Shown one piece after another: positions 46,540 through 57,600 of a stretch of DNA of 64,000 nt. Source of the stretch: Eutreptiella sp. 'Long Island Sound 2002'. Lineage: Eukaryota > Euglenozoa > Euglenophyceae > Eutreptiales > Eutreptiaceae. The position numbers were made by a program, and so were the translations under genes. The DNA lies in assembly GCA_964036045.1 (NCBI GenBank), contig OZ038380.1:173504897-173568896 (forward strand), written 5' to 3'. The notes below the pieces were generated by a model. That model was given only the letters and a program-made list of their open reading frames with translations. It ran no database searches and was not told the origin of the DNA. How positions within the stretch are numbered: position 1 is the stretch's first letter; each line of letters opens with the position of its first letter.

Positions 46540-47454
46540 ATGGACCAGGGCCTCGTGCTCGTGGCTGGTCTCGCCCTCCTCCTGCTCCTGCCCCTGTTCT
46601 ACTTCGTCTTCCTCTCGTTCTGGAGCTGCGAGCACGTGCGCTGCCAGTACCGCCTGCTGGCGCGCCTGCAGCTCTGCGGCAGCAAGATCGACGCGCTGCC
46701 CACGCAGCCCGGCGCCGGCGACGACGAGCACACGGCCGCGCTCCTGCACGACCAGGGCTTCCTGGACGTGGTGGGCCCCGCGCGGCGCGGGGAGCGGGCC
46801 GTGCGCCACATCCTGCTGCCGACCCTCCGGAGCTGCCTCGAGTGGTACCTGCTGCTGTTCGGCATGTACACGGGGATGGCCCTTTTGTGGTACTGGAGCG
46901 GCTGGCGCCACAAGCCCAAGAACATGGCCGGGCGGTTCGCGGACATCGAGTGCGTGTTCCTGCACGGGATGACGCTGATGCTGTTCGGCGTCGAGCAGCG
47001 GCTGTCCGACCCCGCGCAGCGCCGGCTCTTCATCGGCCTCATCCTGTACAATTTGGGGGTGTACAGCCTCGTCTACGAGGCCGCGCCGAACCTCACGCTC
47101 ACGGCGGAGTCGATGGACGCGTTCGGGCTCCAGATGGCGGCGGTGCTGGGGGTGGCGGCCGCGGTGATCCTGCTGGTGCTGAGCCACCACGCGCTGATCG
47201 TGTGGCACCAGCCCGCCACGTTCCAGTGGCTGTACTACGGCGTGCTGGTGCTGGGCCTGGCGTTCGTGGGCGTGGGGATTGCGCACGCGCAGATGCACCT
47301 GCACCACTACTGGTGGGGCTGGCTGCTGGCGCACTTCCCCGTGTTCGACACGAAGGCCTCGCTGGCCGCGCAGGCGTGCTGCATCGCCTTCTTCCTGCAC
47401 GGGCTGTCGCTGTTTGGGTGCGCGCGGCTGTTCAACGACACGCACTGCCCCTAG
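46540..47454 (+). CDS. Multi-span membrane protein with H-x-H-H-Y-W-W motif
   Basis: 304 residues from ATG 46540 to TAG; no intron needed. The first span (LVLVAGLALLLLLPLFYFVF) starts four residues in. A hydrophilic, acidic loop follows, then about six more spans: EWYLLLFGMYTGMALLWYW, VFLHGMTLMLFGV, LFIGLILYNLGVYSLVY, AAVLGVAAAVILLVL, LYYGVLVLGLAFVGVGI and AFFLHGLSLFG. Near the end is AHAQMHLHHYWWGWLLAHFP, where three His close to a membrane face could bind metal or haem. The motif plus the following LAAQ...FLHG resembles the C-terminal membrane part of fungal LCCL-domain proteins (H-x-H-H-W ... Q-G-x-x-x-G-L-F), but no LCCL domain is present. Codons are strongly GC-ending, unlike the flanks. 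Function unknown. Confidence 0.75.
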   Translation: MDQGLVLVAGLALLLLLPLFYFVFLSFWSCEHVRCQYRLLARLQLCGSKIDALPTQPGAGDDEHTAALLHDQGFLDVVGPARRGERAVRHILLPTLRSCLEWYLLLFGMYTGMALLWYWSGWRHKPKNMAGRFADIECVFLHGMTLMLFGVEQRLSDPAQRRLFIGLILYNLGVYSLVYEAAPNLTLTAESMDAFGLQMAAVLGVAAAVILLVLSHHALIVWHQPATFQWLYYGVLVLGLAFVGVGIAHAQMHLHHYWWGWLLAHFPVFDTKASLAAQACCIAFFLHGLSLFGCARLFNDTHCP

Positions 47455-47591
47455 ACCCCGCTACGCGCGAGGGGGCTTTGCGATTGCCTTGTCTGGTCTC
47501 TGTCGCCGGTAGCGTCGAGGGGCGTCGCACGTGCGGGCGGGGGTCTGACGCGTGCGCCGTACGAATGGGCCGGTGGCACAGCGCCCGTGCA

Positions 47592-47800
47592 CCCCCTGTT
47601 CCCAGCACCACCCGAAGATGAACACTTCGGATGGAAACTTGACGGGCGGGGGGCACGGGAGGCCCGAACTCGCACAAAAATCCCGAGTTCGGAACGGCGG
47701 ATGCCAACGGTCTCAGCACTATTCAGGAACACCACTGGGCACCTCATCGGGTTGGGCCTTTCCTCCTGTGGCCTGAATGAGGGGTGCTTGTGGGGGGATG
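47592..47800 (+). repeat. About 209-bp dispersed repeat, copy 1
   Basis: From CCCCCTGTTCCCAGCACC to GTGCTTGTGGGGGGAT, starting about 140 bp after the membrane-protein stop. Copy 2 is at 48800-49005. Confidence 0.92.
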
Positions 47801-48033
47801 TGCCGAGGAGAAAGCAAAAGAGGCATCTGCAAGCGATGCAGTGTCATGCAGGGGGCTGCACTGAAGGAAAGCCGTGACCGCCAACACGATTTAATGAAAA
47901 TGGATTGCGTTTCCCGGTGCTGATTGGTGCGATTGTTTTGTAGTTGAGCCACTCCATCGCCATCAATGATTTGTGGGTTTTCAATGCTCGTTTTGGGAGT
48001 TGTACTGCTCATATGCGTGTGCAAGGGCATGGG

Positions 48034-48460
48034 GACAATTGGCTTGCGCGCGCGCGGGGGGGGGGGGTCATTCGAGCCCCCCAAAAAGGAGGGGGGGGGT
48101 CTGGGAAAGGGGCTCCCGTGACAGGCCAGTCCCAAGAGGCCAGTCTAAAACCTCTGATGATGACTCACCAACTGCGCCGCGAAGCGGCCTGGAAGATTTT
48201 TTTTCCAAAGAAAATTTCTCGCATGATACATACCCTAAAATGATCAGCGCATCGTGGGCGTCATTTTGAGTCATATATGCTGTGGTACCTCAGGACCCCC
48301 CCCCCCCCCCCCCCGCAACCTCCCCTGTCAGCCCGTTGGGGGTCGCCGTCAGCCCGTCAGGGGTCCCCGTCATGGGAGCCCAGAAGGGGGGGGGGGTCCG
48401 GGAAAGGGGATCGAACGAACCCCCCCCCCCCGTGCGCAAGCCAATTTTCCCCTGCCCAAG
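48034..48460. repeat. Poly-G/poly-C modules with CAATTGGCTTGCGCG flank
   Basis: Two modules on opposite strands: ACAATTGGCTTGCGCGCGCG plus a G-run to 48125, and a C-run plus GTGCGCAAGCCAATTTTCCCC at 48420-48460. The same edges (GCAAGCCAATTTTCCCC, GTCACGGGAGCC) border homopolymers inside both inverted-repeat arms (15960-16030, 16537-16625 and mirrors). Confidence 0.7.
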
Positions 48461-48799
48461 CCTGCATGGTGTGGGGGGCTAGGCATACTTCTGCCAATGT
48501 CAGCCCCTGCGCCCATCCTTGCAGTGCTCAATCTGTCCTTAGTAGATGCGAACAGATGACGGCAGCATGGAAAGGGGGGTTTGTCAGGCCACCAACGCTA
48601 AGTGATAGCGGATGGAGTGGCACACGTTGCGGGAAAATGTTGAAGGGTGAGACATGCACTTCACACCAGTTCACATGCAGGATCTGAACACCTCCACGTA
48701 GCCGCATTTGGGCACTTTGTAACTCCACATCGCACTCCACACAAACTCCGTGTGGCATTCCCCCACCTTCTGCGCACGACCCTCGCGGCCAGTCGTGGG

Positions 48800-49005
48800 C
48801 CCCCTGTTCCCAGCACCACCCGAAGATGAACACTTCGGATGGAAACTTGACGGGCGGGGGGCACGGAAGGCCCGAACCTGCACAAAAATCCCGAGTTCGG
48901 AACGGCGGATGCCAACAGTCTCAGCACTGTGCAGGAGCACCACCGGGCACCTCATCGGGTTGGGCCTTTCCTCCTGTGGCCTGAATCAAGTGCTTGTGGG
49001 GGGAT
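48800..49005 (+). repeat. About 206-bp dispersed repeat, copy 2
   Basis: Copy of 47592-47800 about 1.2 kb downstream, same orientation, with few differences. Confidence 0.92.
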
Positions 49006-49057
49006 TGCCTGCCTCACAATTAAAAAAACACGCAGCGTCTCTCTCTCCCTTCCTCCT

Positions 49058-49288
49058 AGTGCCACCCCCAGGGTGAGTAGTGCTCTGTAGAGTTGTCTAG
49101 TGCCACCCATAGGCGGAGTAGTGCTGTGTAGAGTTGCGCGCGCCTACCTTTCACCAATGGGAGTGGTCTAGTGCCACCCCCCAGGGTGTGTAGTGCTGTG
49201 TAGAGTTGCGCGCGCCTACCTTTCACCAATGGGAGTGGTCTAGTGCCACCCCCAGGGTGTGTAGTGTTGTGTAGAGTTGCGCGCGCCC
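49058..49288 (+). repeat. 72-bp tandem repeat
   Basis: About 3.5 units starting CTAGTGCCACCC, containing GTAGTGCTGTGTAGAGTTGC, and in the full units CTACCTTTCACCAATGGGAG. Confidence 0.9.
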
Positions 49289-49299
49289 TCGCTCTCTCT

Positions 49300-50500
49300 C
49301 TCCCCACAAAAGCTTCCCCCTGGAAGCCTTCATCAGGTGAGGAATGGTGTCCTTGCCCACCCTACGCCCCACATTAGAGGAGAGGGAGGACTTCAGCACC
49401 GCCCCCTCATCACAAGTCGGTATTGTGATACCACTAATGGTGTCCTGGGCCGCCTTCTCTGCATGCCTTTTGATGGGCCTTTGTCAGCCTGGCTCGGGGA
49501 GTGCCCTTGCGAGAACGAAGCCGGATAATCCGCAACCGACCACTCCTCTGGCTACTTTTCTGGCCGCTCTTGCTTCATACCTCGCCTCAACGTGTCCACG
49601 AAGTCGACCTCACGGAATACTTGCACTGCCTGAACAGCTGCAACGGCAGGCACTTCCCAAAGGATCGCCATAATCGTTGGCTGCGAAGGCGTGGGATGGG
49701 GGGACCCGCGAATTCCATGGATTTGGTCGTGGAGCGCTCCTGCCTTGGGGCACTGTTAGGTGCCTGACTGCAGAACACGGAAGCAGCTGAAAGCTGCGTC
49801 TCCTGCCCCCGCTCCTGTGTAGATGGTGTGCGGATAGTGCACGGGCATTGTGCAGGTCTTACTCAGGATGGCAGGTGGGTTGTGTGTGAATTGGGTGTGC
49901 AAAGTGCATGTGCATCATCGGAGTGGTGTGTTGACACCTTGTGGACGCCGTGTGGTTAGTGCGTCGACAGGATGTGACTGGCGCGGTCCCACTGGGTGGA
50001 TGGAGGGTGCAACCACATGTCCTTCCCAGGGTCCAAGTACCCGCCTCGTTGCTTGAGGGTTGCTTGAGATATTTTCGCTTTCCACACTTACAGTCTTTGA
50101 ATTTACTTCGGTAATGGTATTTCTATTTGTAAGGCATTTATGTAACTTGGCCTACACATGATACACTTGGAAAGACAGTTTCCAAAAAAAAAAACCCACT
50201 GGTCGAAGGAAGACAATCAAACAAAATACGACACCTGAAGCTCATGAGATTAGCAAGACAGGGCAAAACGAACCATATGACAAGCCAGAAAATATCAGGT
50301 GCAAGTTTTAAAGCCCACTCTTATCATTTACGGCGATGCCTCATGCCTAACCGAACAAAGCTTATTGTGGCATTCGTCTGGTATTGAGCTGAACAGGGCC
50401 AAACTTCTACAGCTTCAAACCCCGCTTGGAATGGCATACCATCCAAGGGATCCACACCGTGCATCCACACAGTGCATCACATCCCACGACGTCACATCAC
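49300..50500. other. Interval with no recognised gene
   Basis: Several overlapping frames of about 80-110 codons at 49.3-49.8 kb show no motif. The rest is AT-richer and closed in all frames. Confidence 0.4.
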
Positions 50501-50517
50501 ACGTCACATCATAGGTC

Positions 50518-50688
50518 ACATCACATCACATCCCATCACATCACATCACATCACATCACATCACATCACATCACATCACATCACATCACATCACATCACA
50601 TCACATCACATCACATCACATCACATCACATCACATCACATCACATCACATCACATCACATCACATCACATCACATCACATTGCATCA
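50518..50688. repeat. (ACATC)n microsatellite
   Basis: About 34 consecutive five-base units, nearly perfect, with variant units at each edge. Confidence 0.97.
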
Positions 50689-50699
50689 CGTAGCATGGA

Positions 50700-53600
50700 T
50701 GTAGTATCATATCAGACATAAGATAGGTGCTCACAGAGGACTGGGTTGTTTGGTGCTGGGGCCTTGGACCCGGCATTGATTGCACGGTCACCATGCAAAA
50801 AAGCTTGTGTTGCAGCTGCGCCTCGGCCCATGCATAGTGGCCTCAATGGGCAAACCAAACCTTTGCCTTACTCCTTGGTCCACATGCTAGTTGGTCTAGG
50901 GAAACCTGAACATTCATCCATTTTATATATTGGCTGCAGGTGATCATGTGACTCTTGCTTCCTTTGTCTGTTACATTTACCATTCCAGGGTTGCTTAATC
51001 TGAATTTCCTCCATTTTCCTGGTCTATGCCCCCTTCGGGAGGCGTGACTATCTAGCAGGCAGCATCCCCTAAAGTATCATTCGAAGATGATAGTGTTCCC
51101 TCTCTCTGCGAGGGATCGGCCTGCCTTAGACAGCACAATGTGATTCTGATCCTAGCACTCATATGCACCGGACACACAGCCCCAAGGCTCTTAGCGTAGG
51201 TCTCCTGCAGGTTCTGTACACTGGAAAGAAAAAAATGTACCATCAATGGCACCCAGTAGTTTCTCGGGCTGTTGGCCATGCTGCTATGCTTGGATTTTCC
51301 GTAGGGACTTGCTTTTCATTTTGCAGCTCAGCCCATGCCAGCGAGGGTGCTGACCGTGTGGCGCGTGCGGTTCAGCGTGCAGTGGAACGTCCGCCCAGTG
51401 CAAACGCCAATTATGTTAGCACTAAATGTTGCTCAAAAGTGGACAGTGGGCACTGAATGCAACAGTTTGGTGATGCTATTTGTGCGTATGGTAAGACACT
51501 CTTTGGGGGCATTATTGGGGGGAATTGAGCATAATGGATGCAGGTGCATGCACTAAACCTTCCCATTTTTATGTATTGTCTCCATGTGTTTCAACACCTC
51601 ACATGTCCATGAATGCGGAACTGTTGGCACCATGCACTAGAGTCTTCTATCTTTGAGGCACTTCGAAGGACTGTGTGCCCGCCACCATTGTGGGCCCATC
51701 ATCAAAGCTGGACTTTGTGGCAATCCAATGTCAATGGCCCACTGGACTGCTTGATGTTCCCCATCACATGTGCTAAGGCTCAGCCCAGCGATTCTGATGG
51801 CACCATGGCTCTTGGTGCTGCAACGCAGTGCCAGCCTGGGTGCCCCTAGTTTTTTGCACTAAAACGTTGCGTCCTCTGGCACGTGCGGTGTGCATGCGGT
51901 GCGATTTCAGCACCCTCAGCAGAGCTTGTGTTCTGTTGGTGTTAGGCATGCTGCTAGCATCCTTCATTCCTTGGTACAGGTGCCAACACGTTCCTGGTTC
52001 CCCCTCTTTTGTCCTTGTCCTATGTACCCAGTAGTGGGCCCCTGCTTTCTGTTTGGCTGGGGCCAAGGACACTGGTGCGAATACGAAGCGTTTCCACTCA
52101 TAGGAGGAAGGGTGTCCTGGGTTCCACGGCTTCTAGAATCAAAACCAGTGCTTGATCCCTGAATTGAAAATTTGTGCAGCCCAGCCCTGGCCCATGCCAT
52201 TGACCTGACCCGACTAGCCCCACATGCTACCTCAACTAACAGCATGCCTCCACCCTGTCCCAATACTTCTCCAACCCTCGCAAATGACTGCATTGCTGCC
52301 AACTGGTGTTTAAAGTCCTCTACTTTCCCAAAATTGTCCAGAGCGGGGCTAGAATCAATGACTCGTTGAATCTTTGAATGACTGAACCTGAGCCATGTGC
52401 GGTGGTTGGGCACAGTACTGCCAGCTTATTAGTGCAAGTAGGTCAGACTTCACGCCGTGGCACTGCGTGGCAACTGCTGCCCTCCATCGTGTTTTGTGTG
52501 AGAGGATTGCAATGCAATGGATAAAAGGGGCCACATGTCAGAGATTGTGGGAGTATGGCCTTTGGGGGAGCACCTGACGCGGCGCGCGCTAGCACAGAGA
52601 TTTAGCCGTCTAGCCCGACCAAGCCCCCGTAGTTTAGCTGGTAGCCAGGCAGGACACACAGTACTTAGCTCCACTAGTAGGACAAGGTGAACACAAGAAG
52701 GAGGAAATATGGGTTCCCTCACCAACCATGCAATTCAGAGAATTCAGAAATCATCTTGTCCACCAAACCACATCTTACACAGGAATAGATGTGGTTGGTT
52801 ACAAAGCAAACAGAACCTGAAAGAGGGTCAGACGCTCCCCTTTCAAGATTCGACAATCCAGCAGGATACCGGGTTACGTGGACCCCAAACCACGGAGTAG
52901 TTGATTATACTGCCCTGTTGACTGTGGGAAGGAGGGGCATTTACAAAAGTCCTGTGGTCAATGGAGTTGCTCTCCTTAGGTGCCATCTTGGGGGCTAAGG
53001 ATCAGGGCGTTCCAGGTGTAATCGCTGCAAAAGTAGCGCGCTGTGCAAGTACTCCCCCTTTAACATAGATTTATGTACAACATGGGTCAGTGGGACGGCA
53101 CAAGTGGCCAGGCACAAGGCTTGCACACATGAGCATGGACGTTTGGCGGTAGCGATTGGCATTGTAGTGCAGACTCACTTTGGGCTTGATCATTCAGCGA
53201 TACAACCGAGGGAGGGTGTCGGTCAAGTCCATTTTTGATCATAGCATTCACTTCCTGGGCTACCAGGTGGACGTTCAGCATGCAAAAGGATGCATGCAAA
53301 CTCAGGCATTGCCCCATCCTGCATACACAAATCAAGATTTTTTACCTCACAGACTCGCACTCTGAGGCCAGCTTTTAATGCAGAGCGACATGGTATGAGA
53401 ACAGTAGATGTATTCACCAACCAGCCTACTCATACTGGACTTCACTACGAGCATTAGCCAACACTCTTGCTGTTGGGCCATGGAGGGCACATGATACACG
53501 GGAATGTGGGGCGCGAGCGCAATTTTTTGGCCCCTTTGATCTGTTGGAACTGGAGGAAGGGGTCCGCTAGAGGCTGAATGTGTTGGCCAGCGAAATTGTT

Positions 53601-53880
53601 GCAGAACTGATACAGGACTGCTCTAGAACATGACATGTGGGTGACTCTCAAAATGTGAACGAGCAAAGTGGCTGGCATTGAGACTGAGCCCGCCTTTACT
53701 TTGCAAGCAATGCGGCTTCACACTGACATGTTCAGAAGATTGCAATTCTGATCAGCAGCAGAATCTCTTAGTTGACCTGCTACAAAGAATTTAATATTGG
53801 TGTGGTGTTCGGGGATGGAAGAATGGTTTCGTGAGGGCAGGTATGGAGGAAAGGGCAATTTGGAGGCCCCAGGCCGAGGT
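50700..53880. other. Interval with no recognised gene
   Basis: Only short frames. At 53.33-53.46 kb the plus strand reads HGMRTVDVFTNQPTHTGLHY, faintly like the end of Copia integrase/RNase H regions, too weak to call. Confidence 0.4.
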
Positions 53881-53929
53881 ATCGAATTAAATGTGCAGTA
53901 CTACCCCCCCCCCCCCCCCCTTGTATAAG

Positions 53930-54420
53930 CTACGCCCTTGGCGGCGGCTTGGTGCTTGGTGGCGGCGGCTTCGCTGCCGTATTGATGACTCTGCACATTG
54001 TGAGAGCGTGGGTCTGTCGGTGGGGACCTGTCGCTGGACTTTCCACCGCTCATGGATAAGCTACGCCCTTGTCCAAGCTACAGTAGGCGTAGGGACCGTA
54101 TTAATTTGGGACCTAATTTTAATTCGTTACCAAACGTAGTGCAGCCACATAAGACATGGGTTTGGTGACGGATTTGCGAGTCACATAGAGTCATGGACAC
54201 ATTTATTGTGAGTGTTTGCCACTTGAACCCACATAGCTCTGATTTTGGGGATGTTTGTGCATTATATGCCCGTTTCTTGCACCAGCTCACCATGCAATCC
54301 TCTCTTTTTGAACCTGGGCGCCCGGTGTTGGTAGTTGTATGTGTCGCGCACAAGCTACGCCTGTGTCCAAGCTACAGTAGGCGTAGGGACCGTATTAATT
54401 TGGGACTTTGGCGTAGCTTC
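53930..54420 (+). repeat. Two copies of the SINE-like GTCGGTGGGGACCT family
   Basis: The first copy has GTCTGTCGGTGGGGACCTGT through CAGTAGGCGTAGGGACCGTA. The second (54345-54420) keeps only the 3' part. Both end before a T/A-rich stretch. Confidence 0.75.
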
Positions 54421-54655
54421 TACAAGGGGGGGGGGGGTACCATCGTGGGACCAGTTTCACCATATTCAGGGTATAGCATTCCAACCCAAGGAACCTGATG
54501 AAAGAACCGCATGCTTTTTCAACAAACTGTACAAGAATAGCACAATGCAGTTGAGCAGCCAAAGAGTTGGCACGGCAAAACATACGAAAACTGCCACAAA
54601 AACTCACCAACTGAGTGGCAAAGGAAAACACAAATACAGAATGTTGTTCTCCGTC

Positions 54656-57600
54656 ATGGCGAGTGCTGTGACAGGTAATTGCCGGGGCTTCGCTCAAGGA
54701 TTTCCAACTGCAGTGTTTTGCTTCCCATTTGCAAAAGGCATGCTGAAGTACTGAAACCTGAGGCTCATTTCAGAAAATACAATTTTGTTTGGGGAGCTAT
54801 TGCTCGGGGTTTAGAGGAGTATGGTATGTAGGCGGACTTCAAATTTGTCAGGAGAGAGAGGGCTTGGGTGTCTGGACTGGATGAAGCAGCAATGGGAGAG
54901 GAAAAGGAATGATTGGATGAGTAGTGCGCACGGTGCAGGCATGCTTGTGTATGTTGGGGTTGTTCTGAGAACCCACACAACCAGTTTCTCCAGGTTTGTC
55001 GCATGTGCTTAATGACAGCTGGAACATTGCCTAGTAGTGCCCTGGTGGCACCATCTGATATCCTTCGACGGACCGATCGTGCCCCTCAAAGGTTAGGGCT
55101 GCAGGGGCGGGTGCCCAATCATGCCCTCGCACTCCCTTGCTGGCCTACCACTCGTTGTTTCCCTTTCCCATGCATTCAAGTTGGCCATCTTCCCCACCTG
55201 AAGCATACTCCTTCTCCTGCTCAGGGCCCAAAGTCCCGAGTCCGGCAACGAGGTTGAGCCAGGATCACTTGGTATGCATTGCAGTCTACCCCAGCACTGG
55301 GTGGAGAGGAGCTATGCAGAGCGCTGGTTCGTTTGCAGAATGTGAGTTAAGCTCTGAGCTAATCAATTGGGAGCAGTGGTTTGACCAGACCTAAGCACCT
55401 AACCCCCCCCCCCCCCGGCAAGTCACGCATTGGTGAGCTAGCACCCATGGCCTTGTGTGACATTCACGTTGCTGGTTGTGGTGAGCACCTCCCAGCCTGG
55501 GGTCTTCGTGATGACCGCATACCGGGCACTGATCAGGCTGTCAGGGGAGGACGCCATGGGCAGAAGTTGCATTCTGGATTCCCCTCCAGGCAGGGGGATG
55601 CCCGCGGCAGTGCAGATGCCTGCAGTAGTGCGGATGCCTGCTTGTCACAGCAAAAGGTTCAAGGGCGAGAGGCCAATAGGCGCCGCCACAGGCTAACAGA
55701 GGCAACCACCAAGGCCTTGTGCCAACCCCCCCGCCCCTTGCGTGAATAACGCCCTTGCCAGCACAACAGTAGGTGTTGTTCCTGCAACATGTGGAATCGT
55801 GTCCTATTTTGCCGTCTATAAATACCCTCCGTTGTCAGAACAACACTGGGTGTCGTTGTAGTCAAATTCGGAACTTCAGTGTTGTTCTTGCAAGGGGGGC
55901 GGGTGCCATCTGAGCCCACATTTGCTGTACTGTAGTCGTCCTATGCATTGATTTTGTTTTGCGACCGAAGCAAATGGCATCTATACCCATGCATCTGTAT
56001 TTTTGCAGAGTAGCCGGGATAATGCTGAACACCTGTCAATCCGCACCATCTCATTGTTGGGAAAGAGAATCTGGTTGTGCAGAATCTGGCGCCTTGGATG
56101 GAGCGCATCTCTTTGTTTGTGCAGGTAAACCAATTGTTGAGGCGGATGTGGTGAGCACCATTCCCCTGACAGCCTCAGAGGCCATGTGCCATGATGAGCT
56201 GCATACCGTCACAGAGCAGGCCCAAGCATACCTCTCAAATCCTGCAGTGATTGGGCAGTTGCATGCAGTCCTCAAGGCAGATTCCCAGTACCAGCTTCTA
56301 AAGGACCAATTTGCTCGGCTGGTCACCCAGAAGATTGCGGTATGCCGCACCTGCCCCCGTTTCCCTTGCCTCTCCTCTCGACTCACTGCCCCAGGGGTCC
56401 CTAAGTCCTGTCCTCCCGTCTGCGCTGCAAAAGGGAGCCCTGGAATAACAAATGTGTCGAAGCAACGAGGTATGGACAGGGCGCTCCTTACTCAAATGTT
56501 TTTTATACATCATATCATGAACAGGAGCGCCCCTCAGGGACCTGTGTCAACAGTTTTCATGTGAATGTCTGGACTCGAAGCCACCCATCCGCCTTAGAGT
56601 GGCAGATCTGGACCATAGTTCAGTGGTAAATGGCTGGATTGTAAGGCCAGAATTTGGGTTCCTGGGCTCAATTTCCAATGGTATAGGGTAGGGTTTGGGT
56701 CACCTCGCTGATGGAACCAGTCAGGAAAGGAAAGGAAAGAAAGGAAAGGAAGGTGCGGCTACCCATGTAAGCAAACAGCAACAAGCAAGCAGCACCTGCC
56801 AAATGCCGAAAATCAGCACCTGTTGTTGTGGTTCCATTTCCGCTGAAAACTGTGGGTGTTTGATATTTATGAGTGCAAACTTGAATCAGCGAACAACACA
56901 ATTTCGGGGATCCACACCGACTCGGCTTGCAGGGGTATCAGACCGTTTTCGTGAAGGTGGGCCTTTATCTACAACATGTGCAGACAGTGTCTACGACCAG
57001 CAGACGGCGTCTACTTGTTGTAGATGCTGTCTGCAAACCGCAGACGTGTGAACATGACCCCCTCCCCCCCACAACACCTCGAGGGTGCGTTGGGGCGGGG
57101 TGGCTTCACGCGACACGTGCGCATGCGGTGCTCGCTTGCAAGCTCATTCCCTGCCTCCCATGTTTTACTCGATGCCGAAACCCTCACCATCCCTCCGGCT
57201 TTTGCCAGTCATCCTTTCGTTCCCAGGAACTCTCAGGCAGCACCACAAGCCACTCCCAAGTCCCCCGGCAGCACTCAGCACCCCACACGGTGAGCCCGGC
57301 CCCTTCCGGCCCTCTTCCCTCCCCGACCTCCCAGCATCTGGTCGCAACGCCCGTCTCCACCCCCACGTACTCCACCAGCATCACCGCGGCCACCCCCGCG
57401 TCCAGCCCCCCCCCCAACCCCCCCGCCATCCACTCCGCAAACCCCCCACCCGCCACCAACCCCGGGCCCAACCCCAACCCCGTCTCCAGCCAGAGCCCCA
57501 ACCCGACCCCAGCCCGCACGCCAACCCCCACTACGAACCCCGCTCAGCCCAGCTCTTCCTCACCTTGCGTGGAAGGGGGAGCGTCTCAGCCCACCCCCCC

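Noticed and set aside
46201-47445. 414-codon minus-strand frame
   Set aside because: It is antisense to the seven-span membrane protein. Its Arg/Gln/His-rich, domain-free product is what the GC-ending codons of the real gene would produce on the other strand.
50472-50693. Repeat array resembling a CRISPR or a His/Ser/Thr-rich protein
   Set aside because: It is a pure five-base microsatellite without spacers. The protein-like frames are a by-product of the repeat.
53080-53460. Copia 3' coding end
   Set aside because: Only a short, loosely similar stretch (HGMRTVDVFTNQPTHTGLHY). There is no catalytic motif or neighbouring element structure.
56610-56682. Functional tRNA-Tyr gene
   Set aside because: The anticodon arm looks plausible, but the D and T stems and box B are too degraded, so it is listed only as tRNA-like.
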